Notes under the pieces: model-generated
Told to the model about the DNA's origin: nothing
Databases searched by the model: none
The model's input: only the letters and a program-made list of their open reading frames with translations
Assembly (NCBI GenBank): GCA_002360945.1
Contig: DERO01000011.1
Span: 1,033 to 39,166, forward strand
Direction of reading: 5' to 3'
Length of the DNA stretch: 38,134 nucleotides
Origin: Leclercia adecarboxylata
GTDB lineage: Bacteria; Pseudomonadota; Gammaproteobacteria; Enterobacterales; Enterobacteriaceae
Position numbers and translations under genes: made by a program
Shown here: positions 1-9,043 of the stretch, piece after piece
Layout of the letters: each line of letters opens with the position of its first letter
How positions within the stretch are numbered: the stretch's first letter is position 1

Positions 1-180
1 CTGGGCGAATACAAGCGTCAGGACCTGGTGTACGAAAAAGAGGATCTGCTGATTTCCGGTCCGGGCAAATACCCGGAATATAACTTCTACCGGATGGCGG
101 GTATGGCAATCGACGGCAAAGATAAGGGCGAAGCAGAGAACGAAGCCAAGCCTATCGACGTCAAGAGCCTGTTACCGTAA
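1..180 (+). CDS. nuoI: NADH-quinone oxidoreductase subunit I, C-terminal part
   Basis: The window opens inside this gene; 59 codons and a TAA at 178-180 are visible. The residues end in [17 protein letters not shown] and then an acidic tail finishing in KSLLP, which I recognise as the end of NuoI, the 2x[4Fe-4S] subunit that links the peripheral arm of complex I to its quinone site. The cysteine motifs lie upstream and are not in view, so the call rests on the tail sequence and on nuoJ following 11 bases later. Confidence 0.93.
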
Positions 181-191
181 GGAGAGGGGCA

Positions 192-746
192 ATGGAATTC
201 GCTTTTTATATCTGTGGCCTGATCGCCATCCTGGCTACGCTGCGAGTGATTACGCACACCAACCCGGTGCATGCGCTGCTCTATTTAATCATTTCGCTGC
301 TGGCCATTTCCGGGGTGTTCTTTGCGCTGGGCGCACACTTTGCGGGTGCGCTTGAAATCATCGTCTACGCCGGGGCCATCATGGTTCTGTTCGTCTTCGT
401 GGTGATGATGCTGAACCTGGGCGGCTCTGAAATTGAACAGGAACGTCAGTGGCTGAAGCCGCAGGTGTGGATTGGTCCGGCAATTTTGTCGGCCATCATG
501 CTGGCGGTGATCGTTTACGCCATTCTGGGTGTCAACGACCAGGGTATCGACGGTACGCCAATCAGCGCCAAAGCGGTGGGTATCACCCTGTTCGGGCCAT
601 ACGTACTGGCGGTTGAACTGGCCTCGATGCTGCTGCTGGCAGGCCTGGTGGTGGCATTCCACGTTGGTCGCGAAGAGCGTGCTGGCGAGGTGCTGAGCAA
701 CCGCAAGGACGACAGCGCGAAAAGAAAAACGGAGGAACGCGCATGA
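192..746 (+). CDS. nuoJ: NADH-quinone oxidoreductase subunit J
   Basis: A 184-residue integral membrane protein, the length of E. coli NuoJ. It belongs to the membrane arm of proton-pumping NADH dehydrogenase I. About five hydrophobic segments can be read, including the glycine-rich [20 protein letters not shown] stretch typical of the conserved third helix of NuoJ/ND6. The tail after about residue 165 is charged. An AAGGAG at 179-184 precedes the ATG at 192. The last codons overlap nuoK by four bases (ATGA), which suggests translational coupling within the nuo operon. Confidence 0.97.
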   Translation: MEFAFYICGLIAILATLRVITHTNPVHALLYLIISLLAISGVFFALGAHFAGALEIIVYAGAIMVLFVFVVMMLNLGGSEIEQERQWLKPQVWIGPAILSAIMLAVIVYAILGVNDQGIDGTPISAKAVGITLFGPYVLAVELASMLLLAGLVVAFHVGREERAGEVLSNRKDDSAKRKTEERA

Positions 747-1045
747 TCCCTTTACAACACGGACTGATCCTCGCAGCGATTTTATTCGTGCTGGGCTTAA
801 CCGGTCTGGTTATCCGCCGCAATCTGCTGTTTATGCTGATTGGCCTGGAGATCATGATCAACGCTGCCGCGCTGGCCTTTGTGGTCGCCGGTAGCTACTG
901 GGGCCAGACCGATGGTCAGGTGATGTACATTCTCGCCATCAGCCTTGCGGCTGCCGAAGCGAGTATTGGCCTGGCGCTGTTACTGCAGCTCCACCGTCGC
1001 CGCCAGAACCTGAACATCGATTCAGTAAGTGAGTTGCGTGGATGA
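743..1045 (+). CDS. nuoK: NADH-quinone oxidoreductase subunit K
   Basis: Exactly 100 residues with three transmembrane helices, as in E. coli NuoK (ND4L). The two buried glutamates needed for proton translocation in this family are present: Glu36 in LIGLEIMIN and Glu72 in LAAAEASIG. The subunit sits next to NuoJ and NuoA in the membrane arm. The start overlaps the end of nuoJ and the stop overlaps the start of nuoL by four bases, so nuoJKL are translationally linked. Confidence 0.98.
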   Translation: MIPLQHGLILAAILFVLGLTGLVIRRNLLFMLIGLEIMINAAALAFVVAGSYWGQTDGQVMYILAISLAAAEASIGLALLLQLHRRRQNLNIDSVSELRG

Positions 1046-2883
1046 ACATGCTTGCCTTAACCATTATTTTTCCGCTGATTGGCTTCCTGCTGCTGGCGTT
1101 CTCTCGCGGCCGCTGGTCTGAGAATCTGTCTGCCACCGTTGGCATCGGCTCTATTGGTCTGGCTGCGCTGGTCACAGCGTATGCCGGTATCGACTTCTTC
1201 AGTAACGGACGTCAGCCTCACAGCGTGCCGCTGTGGACCTGGATGTCGGTCGGTGATTTCAACATCGGTTTCAACCTGGTGCTGGATGGTCTGTCGCTGA
1301 CCATGCTCTCCGTGGTGACCGGCGTCGGCTTCCTGATCCACATGTTCGCCTCCTGGTATATGCGCGGTGAAGAGGGTTACTCCCGCTTCTTCGCCTACAC
1401 CAACCTGTTTATCGCCAGCATGGTGGTTCTGGTGCTGGCCGATAACCTGCTGCTGATGTATCTCGGCTGGGAAGGCGTGGGTCTCTGCTCTTACCTGCTG
1501 ATCGGTTTCTACTATACCGATCCGAAGAATGGCGCAGCGGCCATGAAAGCGTTCGTCGTGACCCGTGTGGGTGACGTCTTCCTCGCCTTCGCGCTGTTCA
1601 TTCTTTACAACGAACTGGGCACGCTGAACTTCCGCGAAATGGTGGAACTGGCGCCGGCGCACTTCGAAGCAGGCAATAACATGCTGTGGTGGGCAACCCT
1701 GATGCTGCTGGGTGGTGCTGTGGGTAAATCCGCACAGCTGCCGTTGCAGACCTGGCTTGCCGACGCGATGGCGGGTCCAACCCCTGTCTCCGCGCTGATC
1801 CACGCCGCGACCATGGTTACCGCCGGTGTTTACCTGATTGCGCGTACCCACGGTCTGTTCCTGATGACCCCGGAAATCCTGCACCTGGTGGGTATCGTTG
1901 GTGCGGTGACGCTGGTGCTGGCAGGCTTTGCCGCGCTGGTGCAAACCGACATCAAACGCGTTCTCGCTTACTCTACCATGAGCCAGATTGGCTACATGTT
2001 CCTGGCGCTGGGCGTCCAGGCGTGGGACGCGGCGATTTTCCATCTGATGACGCATGCGTTCTTTAAAGCGCTGCTGTTCCTCTCGTCCGGTTCGGTGATC
2101 CTCGCCTGCCACCACGAGCAGAACATCTTCAAGATGGGCGGTCTGCGCAAATCCATTCCGCTGGTTTACGTCTGCTTCCTGGTGGGCGGCGCGGCGCTGG
2201 CGGCGCTGCCGCTGATCACCGCGGGCTTCTTCAGTAAGGACGAAATCCTTGCGGGCGCCATGGCGAATGGTCATATCAATCTGATGGTTGCGGGTCTGGT
2301 CGGTGCATTCATGACCTCCCTGTATACCTTCCGTATGATTTTCATCGTCTTCCACGGTAAAGAACAAATTCACGCTCACGCAGGGAAGGGGATCACCCAC
2401 CACCTGCCGCTGATTGTGCTGCTGGTACTCTCCACCTTCGTTGGCGCGATGATTGTGCCACCGCTGCAGGGCGTACTGCCAGCGACAACCGAGCTTGAGC
2501 ACGGTCGCGTTCTGACGCTTGAAATCACCTCGGGTGTGGTCGCCATTGCGGGCATCCTGATTGCTGCCTGGCTGTGGCTCGGTAAGCGTACGCTGGTCAC
2601 TGCGGTGGCCAACAGTGCGCCGGGCCGTCTGCTGGGTACCTGGTGGTACAACGCGTGGGGCTTCGACTGGCTGTACGACATGATCTTCGTGAAGCCTTTC
2701 CTCGGTATTGCGTGGCTGATTAAACGCGATCCGCTGAACTCACTGATGAACACCCCGGCGATCCTCTCCCGCTTTGCAGGTAAAGGCCTGCTGTTCAGCG
2801 AGAACGGGTATCTGCGCTGGTACGTGGCGTCCATGAGCATCGGTGCGGTTGTGGTGCTGGCGCTGCTGATGGTGTTGCGTTGA
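1042..2883 (+). CDS. nuoL: NADH-quinone oxidoreductase subunit L (antiporter-like)
   Basis: 613 residues, identical in length to E. coli NuoL, the distal antiporter-like proton channel of complex I. Key charged residues are at the expected positions: Glu144 ([10 protein letters not shown]), Lys229 ([15 protein letters not shown]) and Lys399 followed by Asp400 (TAGFFSKDE). The long C-terminal amphipathic lateral helix that runs along the membrane arm is represented by roughly residues 520-580, ending in a last hydrophobic segment. It starts inside the end of nuoK. A 64-base gap containing a perfect hairpin separates its stop from the upstream nuoM reading frame. Confidence 0.98.
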   Translation: MNMLALTIIFPLIGFLLLAFSRGRWSENLSATVGIGSIGLAALVTAYAGIDFFSNGRQPHSVPLWTWMSVGDFNIGFNLVLDGLSLTMLSVVTGVGFLIHMFASWYMRGEEGYSRFFAYTNLFIASMVVLVLADNLLLMYLGWEGVGLCSYLLIGFYYTDPKNGAAAMKAFVVTRVGDVFLAFALFILYNELGTLNFREMVELAPAHFEAGNNMLWWATLMLLGGAVGKSAQLPLQTWLADAMAGPTPVSALIHAATMVTAGVYLIARTHGLFLMTPEILHLVGIVGAVTLVLAGFAALVQTDIKRVLAYSTMSQIGYMFLALGVQAWDAAIFHLMTHAFFKALLFLSSGSVILACHHEQNIFKMGGLRKSIPLVYVCFLVGGAALAALPLITAGFFSKDEILAGAMANGHINLMVAGLVGAFMTSLYTFRMIFIVFHGKEQIHAHAGKGITHHLPLIVLLVLSTFVGAMIVPPLQGVLPATTELEHGRVLTLEITSGVVAIAGILIAAWLWLGKRTLVTAVANSAPGRLLGTWWYNAWGFDWLYDMIFVKPFLGIAWLIKRDPLNSLMNTPAILSRFAGKGLLFSENGYLRWYVASMSIGAVVVLALLMVLR

Positions 2884-2919
2884 TCGTTAAGTGAATTTAA
2901 TTCGAATTCGTTGAAAATC

Positions 2920-2938
2920 AGGCCCCTGCTGGGGGCCT
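2920..2938 (+). other. Stem-loop in the nuoL-nuoM gap
   Basis: AGGCCCC (2920-2926) and GGGGCCT (2932-2938) pair perfectly around the five-base loop TGCTG. It is the only sizeable gap inside this part of the otherwise overlapping nuo operon, and the hairpin stops just before the AAGGA ribosome-binding site of nuoM. Only TTAAAAAGG follows, without a T tract, so it is not a proper intrinsic terminator. It may be an mRNA processing or stability element, or a translation-spacing element. Confidence 0.6.
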
Positions 2939-2959
2939 TAAAAAGGAATGCAAATCGCC

Positions 2960-4489
2960 ATGTTACTACCCTGGCTAATATTAATTCCCTTTATCGGTGG
3001 GTTCCTGTGCTGGCAGACCGAACGCTTTGGCGTGAAGATGCCGCGCTGGATTGCGCTGATCACCATGGGATTGACGCTCGCGCTTGGTCTGCAACTCTGG
3101 TTGCAGGGTGGCTACTCTCTGACCCAGTCCGCGGGTATTCCGCAGTGGCAGTCTGAGTTTATCCTGCCGTGGATCCCGCGTTTCGGTATCACCATTCACC
3201 TGGCCATTGATGGTCTGTCGCTGCTGATGGTGGTGCTGACCGGTCTGCTCGGCGTTCTGGCGGTACTGTGCTCCTGGCGAGAAATCGAAAAATACCAGGG
3301 CTTCTTCCACCTGAACCTGATGTGGATCCTGGGCGGCGTTATCGGCGTGTTCCTTGCCATCGACATGTTCCTGTTCTTCTTCTTCTGGGAGATGATGCTG
3401 GTGCCGATGTACTTCCTGATCGCGCTGTGGGGCCATAAGGCCTCCGACGGTAAAACGCGTATCACGGCGGCAACCAAGTTCTTCATCTATACCCAGGCGA
3501 GTGGTCTGGTGATGTTGATTGCCATCCTGGCGCTGGTGTTCGTGCACTACAACGCGACCGGTGACTGGACCTTCAACTATCAGGATCTGCTGAAGACCCC
3601 GATGTCTCACGGTGTTGAATACCTGCTGATGCTGGGCTTCTTCATTGCGTTTGCGGTGAAGATGCCGGTGGTGCCATTGCACGGCTGGCTGCCGGATGCG
3701 CACTCCCAGGCACCAACGGCGGGTTCCGTTGACCTGGCGGGCATCCTGCTGAAAACCGCAGCCTACGGTCTGCTGCGTTTCGCCCTGCCGCTGTTCCCGA
3801 ATGCTTCCGCAGAGTTCGCGCCAATTGCCATGTGGCTGGGTGTGATCGGTATCTTCTACGGTGCCTGGATGGCCTTCACGCAGTACGACATCAAACGTCT
3901 GATTGCTTACACCTCCGTCTCCCACATGGGCTTCGTGCTGATTGCCATCTACACCGGCAGCCAGCTGGCGTACCAGGGCGCGGTGATCCAGATGATTGCG
4001 CACGGTCTGTCCGCAGCCGGCCTCTTCATCCTGTGCGGTCAGCTGTATGAACGTCTGCACACCCGTGACATGCGTCAGATGGGTGGTCTGTGGGGCAAAA
4101 TGAAATGGCTGCCAGCGATGTCGATGTTCTTCGCGGTTGCCACCCTGGGGATGCCAGGCACCGGTAACTTCGTCGGCGAATTCATGATCCTGTTCGGCAG
4201 CTTCAAAGTGGTGCCGCTGATCACCGTGGTCTCTACCTTTGGTCTGGTGTTCGCTTCGGTTTACTCGCTGGCGATGCTGCACCGCGCTTACTTCGGTAAA
4301 GCGAAGAGTGAAATCGCTGCCAAAGAGCTGCCGGGGATGTCGCTGCGCGAGCTGTTCATCATCCTGTTGCTGGTCGTACTGCTGGTGCTGCTGGGCTTCT
4401 TCCCGCAGCCGATTCTGGATACCTCGCACTCCGCGATGGGTAACATCCAGCAGTGGTTTGTTAATTCTGCTTCTACTACAAGGCCGTAA
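2960..4489 (+). CDS. nuoM: NADH-quinone oxidoreductase subunit M (antiporter-like)
   Basis: The ATG at 2960 gives MLLPWLILIP and 509 residues, the E. coli length. With this start Glu144 (FFFWEMMLVPMYF) and Lys234 (FAVKMPVVPLHGWLPDAH) fall on the family numbering, which supports it over an in-frame ATG at 2948 that touches the AAGGA at 2943-2947. NuoM is the middle proton channel of the membrane arm, with about 14 transmembrane helices. The broken helix motif GWLPDAHSQAPTAGSVDLAG is intact. Six bases separate its stop from nuoN. Confidence 0.97.
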   Translation: MLLPWLILIPFIGGFLCWQTERFGVKMPRWIALITMGLTLALGLQLWLQGGYSLTQSAGIPQWQSEFILPWIPRFGITIHLAIDGLSLLMVVLTGLLGVLAVLCSWREIEKYQGFFHLNLMWILGGVIGVFLAIDMFLFFFFWEMMLVPMYFLIALWGHKASDGKTRITAATKFFIYTQASGLVMLIAILALVFVHYNATGDWTFNYQDLLKTPMSHGVEYLLMLGFFIAFAVKMPVVPLHGWLPDAHSQAPTAGSVDLAGILLKTAAYGLLRFALPLFPNASAEFAPIAMWLGVIGIFYGAWMAFTQYDIKRLIAYTSVSHMGFVLIAIYTGSQLAYQGAVIQMIAHGLSAAGLFILCGQLYERLHTRDMRQMGGLWGKMKWLPAMSMFFAVATLGMPGTGNFVGEFMILFGSFKVVPLITVVSTFGLVFASVYSLAMLHRAYFGKAKSEIAAKELPGMSLRELFIILLLVVLLVLLGFFPQPILDTSHSAMGNIQQWFVNSASTTRP

Positions 4490-4495
4490 ATCGCC

Positions 4496-5953
4496 ATGAC
4501 AATAACTCCACAACAACTGATTGCGCTGCTACCGCTGCTGATCGTCGGATTGACGGTGGTGGTTGTGATGCTCTCCATTGCGTGGCGACGCAATCACTTC
4601 CTGAATGCCACGCTGGCGGTTCTGGGTCTGAACGCTGCGTTAGTCTCCCTCTGGTTTGTTGGCCAGGCGGGCGCGATGGATGTCACTCCGCTGATGCGCG
4701 TTGACGGCTTCGCCATGCTGTACACCGGGCTGGTGCTGTTAGCCAGCCTGGCAACCTGTACCTTTGCGTATCCGTGGCTGGAAGGCTACAACGACAACAG
4801 AGAAGAGTTCTATCTGCTGGTTCTGATTGCCGCCCTCGGTGGTATTCTGCTGGCGAATGCGAATCATCTGGCGGCGCTGTTCCTCGGTATTGAGCTGATC
4901 TCTCTGCCGCTGTTCGGCCTGATTGGTTATGCCTTCCGTCAGAAGCGCTCTCTGGAAGCGAGTATCAAGTATACGATCCTGTCTGCTGCTGCGTCGTCCT
5001 TCCTGCTGTTTGGTATTGCGCTGATCTACGCTCAGTCCGGTAACCTCTCCTTCATGGCGCTCGGTAAGAGCCTCGGCGACGGCATGCTGCACGAGCCGCT
5101 GCTGCTGGCGGGTCTGGGCATGATGATTGTTGGCCTTGGCTTTAAACTCTCTCTGGTGCCGTTCCACCTGTGGACGCCAGACGTTTATCAGGGTGCTCCG
5201 GCTCCGGTCTCCACCTTCCTGGCGACGGCGAGCAAAATCGCTATCTTCGGCGTGGTGATGCGTCTGTTCCTGTACGCACCGGTTGGCGAGAGCGAAGCGG
5301 TACGTGTGGTGCTGGGTATTATTGCCTTCGTCTCTATCATCTTCGGTAACCTGATGGCGCTGAGCCAGACCAATATCAAGCGTCTGCTCGGTTACTCCTC
5401 CATCTCGCACCTCGGCTACCTGATGGTGGCGCTGATTGCGCTGCAGAGCGGTCAGATGTCCATGGAAACCGTCGGCGTCTATCTGGCCGGTTACCTGTTC
5501 AGCAGCCTCGGCGCGTTCGGCGTGGTGAGCCTGATGTCCAGCCCGTACCGTGGCCCGGATGCAGATTCTCTGTTCTCCTACCGTGGTCTGTTCTGGCACC
5601 GTCCGATCCTCTCTGCGGTGATGACCGTGATGATGTTGTCGCTGGCGGGTATCCCGATGACGCTCGGCTTTATCGGTAAGTTCTACGTGCTGGCTGTCGG
5701 TGTGCAGGCGGGTCTGTGGTGGCTGACGGCGGGTGTCGTTATCGGCTCCGCGATTGGTCTCTACTACTACCTGCGCGTTGCTGTGAGCCTGTACCTGAGC
5801 GCGCCTCAGCAGCTCAACCGCGATGCGCCGACCAACTGGCAGTACAGCGCCGGGGGTATTGTGGTGCTGATCTCCGCGCTGCTGGTGCTGATCTTCGGTA
5901 TCTATCCGCAGCCGCTGATCACCATCGTGCAGCACGCGATGCCGCTGATGTAA
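4496..5953 (+). CDS. nuoN: NADH-quinone oxidoreductase subunit N (antiporter-like)
   Basis: 485 residues, the E. coli NuoN length, and the last gene of the nuo operon. It is the third antiporter-like subunit of complex I and lies next to NuoK. Family motifs are visible: [19 protein letters not shown] with the conserved glutamate, [23 protein letters not shown] with the channel lysine, and [15 protein letters not shown] towards the C terminus. A strong terminator begins eight bases after the stop. No sign of truncation. Confidence 0.98.
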   Translation: MTITPQQLIALLPLLIVGLTVVVVMLSIAWRRNHFLNATLAVLGLNAALVSLWFVGQAGAMDVTPLMRVDGFAMLYTGLVLLASLATCTFAYPWLEGYNDNREEFYLLVLIAALGGILLANANHLAALFLGIELISLPLFGLIGYAFRQKRSLEASIKYTILSAAASSFLLFGIALIYAQSGNLSFMALGKSLGDGMLHEPLLLAGLGMMIVGLGFKLSLVPFHLWTPDVYQGAPAPVSTFLATASKIAIFGVVMRLFLYAPVGESEAVRVVLGIIAFVSIIFGNLMALSQTNIKRLLGYSSISHLGYLMVALIALQSGQMSMETVGVYLAGYLFSSLGAFGVVSLMSSPYRGPDADSLFSYRGLFWHRPILSAVMTVMMLSLAGIPMTLGFIGKFYVLAVGVQAGLWWLTAGVVIGSAIGLYYYLRVAVSLYLSAPQQLNRDAPTNWQYSAGGIVVLISALLVLIFGIYPQPLITIVQHAMPLM

Positions 5954-5960
5954 AAAACAA

Positions 5961-5982
5961 AAAACCCGCTTCGGCGGGTTTT
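5961..5982 (+). terminator. Rho-independent terminator of the nuo operon
   Basis: AAAACCCGC (5961-5969), the tetraloop TTCG (5970-5973) and GCGGGTTTT (5974-5982) form a perfect nine-pair stem with further T residues to 5985. It starts eight bases after the nuoN stop. The A-rich 5' side means it could also act on leftward transcripts from cheV. Confidence 0.93.
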
Positions 5983-5995
5983 TTTATGGTTTGCG

Positions 5996-6029
5996 CCCTC
6001 TCCCTGTGGGAGAGGGGCGGGGTGAGGGC
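5996..6029. repeat. Dispersed GC-rich palindrome (CCCTCTCCC family)
   Basis: CCCTCTCCC (5996-6004) and GGGAGAGGG (6008-6016) flank TGT and are followed by CGGGGTGAGGGC. The same GGGAGAGGG + GGGGTGAGGGC block occurs in the other orientation at 38092-38113, so it is a repeated element of this genome. I recall similar short palindromes between genes of many enterobacteria, but cannot name the family with certainty. Confidence 0.65.
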
Positions 6030-6045
6030 ACCAGCCCGCAGTATT

Positions 6046-6075
6046 GTAGGCCGGGTAAGCGCAGCGCCACCCGGC
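6046..6075 (+). repeat. REP-type palindrome, single unit
   Basis: Begins GTAGGCCGGGTAAGCG and ends CGCCACCCGGC; GCCGGGT (6050-6056) pairs with ACCCGGC (6069-6075). The same unit with one base change is found at 28932-28961. It lies between the convergent ends of nuoN and cheV, the usual place for REP elements, where they can protect 3' ends or act on gyrase or IHF. Confidence 0.8.
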
Positions 6076-6088
6076 AAAAGAGCGCAAA

Positions 6089-7093
6089 TCAGGCCAACTG
6101 CTTACGGCTAATCAACGGCCCATCAATCTTCTTCGTTGAGCGCTCCAGCACCTCTTCAATCACCGATGACAGCTCGTTTAGCTCGAACTTCGCCACGTAA
6201 CCATCGGCTTTCACCTTGCGGATATGATCTTCGTTGGCGTTGCCGGATAGGGAGGAGTGGATCACCACCGGAATGTCTTTCAGGATCGCATCGGTTTTGA
6301 TTTTGCGGGTCAGGGTAAAGCCGTCCATCTCCGGCATCTCCAGATCGGTCAGCACCATGGCGATCTTATCGGTGATCGGCACCCCTTCCGCCTGAGCCTG
6401 CGCTGACAGAACGCCAATCTTCTCCCACGCCTCTTTGCCAGTGATGTGCATCAGCGCCGGGATCTGCATCGCCTGCAGCCCTTTTTCCAGCATCGAGCGC
6501 GCGACTTTCGAATCTTCCGCCACAATCGCCACGGCACCCGGTTTGATATTGAATTTGGTGGTCTTCAGGTCGGTGGCATGCAGGTCGTGATTGGCCGGGG
6601 TGATGTCATACAGGATCTGCTCAACGTCCAGCACCATCGCCAGATCGTTGGTATCGGTCTTCTCGTCCAGGCAGGCAATACTGGTGATATAGCGTCCGCT
6701 GACCGCGGTTTCCGCCGCATGCACCTGTTTCCAGTCCAGTCGCATAATGTTTTCGACCGACTCGACGGCAAAGGCCTGCACGCTACGGGCGTATTCGGTG
6801 ATCAGCAGGATATTCAGCCCCGTCGTCGGCTTGCAGCCGGCCACGGCGGCCAGATCGATAACCGGGATCACCTGGTCACGAATATTGACCATCCCCATCA
6901 GGGGGGACTTCATCCCCGCCGGTTTGGTGAACGCTGGCATGGGCACAATCTCGCGAAGCTTAAAGACGTTGATGCCGAACAGCTCAGATTTGTTTTCATT
7001 CAAAGATGTGCCGAGACGAAACAGCAGCAGCTCAAAACGGTTCGACAGGGTCAGATTTGCCCTGTCATCAATGTCTTTCTGGAAGTTATCCAT
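6089..7093 (-). CDS. cheV: Chemotaxis coupling protein CheV (CheW + receiver domain)
   Basis: 334 residues. Residues about 17-165 form a CheW-like domain (FRLGTSLNENKSELFGINVFKLREIVP, then RDQVIPVIDLAAV), and about 186-318 a response-regulator receiver with acidic pair Glu193-Asp194, phospho-acceptor Asp250 in TDLEMPEMDG and Lys303. This is the CheV architecture: it couples chemoreceptors to CheA and is tuned by phosphorylation. E. coli K-12 lacks the gene, while Salmonella has it beside nuoN, as here. No other flagellar or chemotaxis gene is in the window. A near-consensus sigma-28 promoter lies about 37 bases upstream of its ATG, so it is probably expressed with the flagellar regulon. Confidence 0.94.
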   Translation of the reverse strand: MDNFQKDIDDRANLTLSNRFELLLFRLGTSLNENKSELFGINVFKLREIVPMPAFTKPAGMKSPLMGMVNIRDQVIPVIDLAAVAGCKPTTGLNILLITEYARSVQAFAVESVENIMRLDWKQVHAAETAVSGRYITSIACLDEKTDTNDLAMVLDVEQILYDITPANHDLHATDLKTTKFNIKPGAVAIVAEDSKVARSMLEKGLQAMQIPALMHITGKEAWEKIGVLSAQAQAEGVPITDKIAMVLTDLEMPEMDGFTLTRKIKTDAILKDIPVVIHSSLSGNANEDHIRKVKADGYVAKFELNELSSVIEEVLERSTKKIDGPLISRKQLA

Positions 7094-7108
7094 TTTTGCC
7101 CCTAAGTG

Positions 7109-7140
7109 AAAAATACCTGCCTGGTATGGTTATCGGCAGG
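7109..7140 (-). terminator. Possible terminator of rbn, overlapping the cheV promoter
   Basis: On the minus strand CCTGCC (7140-7135) can pair with GGCAGG (7121-7116) across a 13-base loop, followed by TATTTTTC. It lies 20 bases after the rbn stop. The stem is only six pairs and its 5' arm shares GCC with the sigma-28 -10 element, so termination is a weak inference. Confidence 0.4.
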
Positions 7141-7156
7141 TTCGGGGAAAACCAGA
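7130..7156 (-). promoter_or_regulatory. Sigma-28 (FliA) promoter of cheV
   Basis: Read on the minus strand, 7156-7149 is TCTGGTTT and 7137-7130 is GCCGATAA, with exactly 11 bases between. The FliA consensus is TAAAGTTT-N11-GCCGATAA: the -10 matches 8/8 and the -35 matches 5/8, including the core GTTT. It faces cheV from the short gap after rbn. Confidence 0.8.
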
Positions 7157-7159
7157 GCG

Positions 7160-8077
7160 TTAAACGCGCACCGTCGTAAAATCTTCTGCCAGCTGGCTGT
7201 CGGCAAACAGGGTACGGCACTCGGCCAACAGCATGGCGCAGCCTTCGGCGTCATAGCGGGAGCTGACGTGGGTGACGATCAGCTTTTTCACCTGCGCCTC
7301 ACAGGCAAGCCTTGCCGCCTGAAGCGTTGAGCTGTGGCCGCGGCTGTTGGCTTTTTCTTCCATCGCCGCCTCGAGCGTGGCCTCATGCACCAGCAGGTCG
7401 ACGCCCTGGGCCAGCGCGAGAGCGTTCTCGCAGGGGGCGGTATCGCCAAAGATGGCCAGCTTCTTACCGGGACGGGGAGGGGAGAGATAGTCTGCCCCGT
7501 CGATCGTCCGGCCATCGTCCAGAGTGACGCGCTCCCCGCGCTTGAGCTGCTGGAACAGCGGGCCGAAGGGGACCCCGGCGGCCACGAGCGCTGCACCGTC
7601 CAGAGCGCCGGGTTTATCCTGCTCCTCAATGCGATAGCCGTAACACTCCACCGGATGATTCAGCGCGGCTGCGGTCACGGTATACGCATCATCGCTGAAC
7701 ACCACCCCGGCGCTAATCTCGACAATCTCAAGGGGATAGTCGGTCCAGGAGCCGCTGATGTGCAGGCTGGTTTCGACAAACTCGCGGATCCCGGGCGGGC
7801 CGTAAATGGTTAGCGGGTGGATATTGCCCGCCATCGAGCGACTGCACAGCAGCCCCGGCAGGCCAAACAGGTGATCGCCGTGCAGATGGGTAATGAAAAT
7901 TTTATCCAGTTTGCCGGGATGGGTGGCGGTGCGCAGCAGTTGGTGCTGCGTCCCTTCGCCGCAGTCAAACATCCACAACCCGCCGCGGGTCGGGTGCTGT
8001 AAATCCAGCAGAATTGAGGTGACGTTGCGCGTACGGGTCGGCACGCCAGCGGATGTTCCTAAAAAAAGCAGTTCCAT
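7160..8077 (-). CDS. rbn: Ribonuclease BN / RNase Z (ElaC)
   Basis: 305 residues, the length of E. coli RNase BN, a metallo-beta-lactamase-fold phosphodiesterase that processes tRNA 3' ends and some RNAs. The zinc motif THLHGDH gives His64, His66, Asp68 and His69. Further ligands are in LNHPVE, in IFGDTAPCE and in IVTHVSSRY near the C terminus. It starts [18 protein letters not shown], the standard N terminus. It is divergent from elaA with 73 bases between the starts. The upstream gene order matches E. coli elaC-elaA-elaB. Confidence 0.97.
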   Translation of the reverse strand: MELLFLGTSAGVPTRTRNVTSILLDLQHPTRGGLWMFDCGEGTQHQLLRTATHPGKLDKIFITHLHGDHLFGLPGLLCSRSMAGNIHPLTIYGPPGIREFVETSLHISGSWTDYPLEIVEISAGVVFSDDAYTVTAAALNHPVECYGYRIEEQDKPGALDGAALVAAGVPFGPLFQQLKRGERVTLDDGRTIDGADYLSPPRPGKKLAIFGDTAPCENALALAQGVDLLVHEATLEAAMEEKANSRGHSSTLQAARLACEAQVKKLIVTHVSSRYDAEGCAMLLAECRTLFADSQLAEDFTTVRV

Positions 8078-8117
8078 AATGCATTCAGCCTCTGTGCCGG
8101 GGACGAAAAGTCATTAG

Positions 8118-8123
8118 TATAAT
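8118..8123 (+). promoter_or_regulatory. -10 element of the elaA promoter
   Basis: A perfect TATAAT at 8118-8123 sits 28 bases before the elaA ATG at 8151. The hexamer 17 bases upstream (TGCCGG, 8095-8100) is a poor -35, so the promoter may rely on an activator. An AAGGAG ribosome-binding site follows at 8139-8144. Confidence 0.5.
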
Positions 8124-8150
8124 GGCAACCCACACGATAAGGAGACCCCC

Positions 8151-8612
8151 ATGATTCAGTGGCAAGATCTGCACCATAGCGAGCTGACCGTTCCCGTGCT
8201 TTACGCTTTACTCCAGCTGCGCTGCGAGGTCTTTGTCGTCGAACAAACCTGCCCTTACCAGGACATCGACGGCGACGACCTGGTGGGGGAGAACCGCCAT
8301 ATCCTCGGCTGGAAAGACAATCAGCTGGTGGCTTATGCGAGGATTCTGAAAAGCGACGACGATTTTTCTCCCGTGGTGATTGGACGGGTCATTGTCAGCG
8401 GCGAGGCGCGGGGTGAAAAGCTCGGATACGCCCTGATGGAGCAAACGCTGCGTTCCTGCGAAAAACAGTGGCCGAACAAGGCGTTATACCTGGGCGCACA
8501 GGCGCATCTGCAGGCCTTTTATGCCCGTTTCGGTTTTGTCCCCGTGACCGACATCTACGATGAAGACGGCATCCCGCATATCGGTATGGCGAAAGAGGTA
8601 CAACAAGCGTAG
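8151..8612 (+). CDS. elaA: GNAT-family N-acetyltransferase ElaA
   Basis: 153 residues, same length as E. coli ElaA. The fold is GNAT: the acetyl-CoA binding strand and loop are in VVIGRVIVSGEARGEKLGYALM (about residues 76-97), with the RGEKLG segment fitting the R/Q-x-x-G-x-G/A pyrophosphate-binding motif. The C-terminal YLGAQAHLQAFYARFGF is typical of the family. The substrate is not known to me. It precedes elaB by 62 bases, which include a separate candidate promoter. Confidence 0.95.
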   Translation: MIQWQDLHHSELTVPVLYALLQLRCEVFVVEQTCPYQDIDGDDLVGENRHILGWKDNQLVAYARILKSDDDFSPVVIGRVIVSGEARGEKLGYALMEQTLRSCEKQWPNKALYLGAQAHLQAFYARFGFVPVTDIYDEDGIPHIGMAKEVQQA

Positions 8613-8633
8613 CAGGCAGAATCGGCAGGGATT

Positions 8634-8645
8634 GTCTATAGTTAG
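8634..8645 (+). promoter_or_regulatory. Candidate sigma-S type promoter -10 of elaB
   Basis: GTCTATAGTTAG (8634-8645) resembles the RpoS extended -10 (KCTAYACTTAA) and lies 30 bases upstream of the elaB ATG. RpoS control of elaB is known in E. coli; the site assignment here is inference. Confidence 0.4.
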
Positions 8646-8674
8646 CGAACTGATGCAACCACAAGGAGAAAACT

Positions 8675-8980
8675 ATGTCCTTCCAATCTTCAGAAACGCA
8701 TGTTGATGACGATCTGACGCTGTTAAGTGAAACGCTGGAAGAGGTCCTCCGTTCTTCAGGCGATCCGGCCGATCAAAAATACATTGAGCTGAAGGCGCGC
8801 GCCGAACAGGCACTGCACGACGTGAAAACACGCGTCAGCCAGGCGTCGGATACTTACTATTATCGGGCTAAAAAAGCGGTCTATCGTGCAGACGATTATG
8901 TCCGTGAAAAACCCTGGCAGGGTATCGGGGTAGGTGCCGCCGCCGGTCTGGTTCTCGGTATTCTTCTCGCCCGCCGTTAA
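8675..8980 (+). CDS. elaB: Stress-response membrane-anchored protein ElaB
   Basis: 101 residues of the ElaB/YqjD/YgaM (DUF883) family. Residues about 10-75 are predicted helical and charged. The C terminus is a single glycine/alanine-rich hydrophobic anchor (GIGVGAAAGLVLGILLA) closed by RR, giving a tail-anchored inner-membrane protein. E. coli members associate with ribosomes in stationary phase and ElaB contributes to stress tolerance. An AAGGAG at 8663-8668 precedes the ATG. A GC-rich imperfect hairpin follows before menF. Confidence 0.95.
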   Translation: MSFQSSETHVDDDLTLLSETLEEVLRSSGDPADQKYIELKARAEQALHDVKTRVSQASDTYYYRAKKAVYRADDYVREKPWQGIGVGAAAGLVLGILLARR

Positions 8981-9013
8981 CGCTACACACGCACGCTTCT
9001 CCCTGCCAAATCG

Positions 9014-9042
9014 GGGGTACTGCTTTTTAAGGCAACTACCCC
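9014..9042 (+). other. Imperfect hairpin between elaB and menF
   Basis: GGGGTA and TGC (9014-9023) can pair with GCA and TACCCC (9032-9042) around TTTTTAAG, with small bulges. It could be a weak terminator of elaB or an operator, because it directly abuts the TATAAT of the menF promoter. Confidence 0.4.
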
Positions 9043-9043
9043 T

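Noticed and set aside
2948..2959. ATG at 2948 as the nuoM start
   Set aside because: It directly follows the AAGGA with no spacing, and the start at 2960 restores the family length and the numbering of Glu144 and Lys234.
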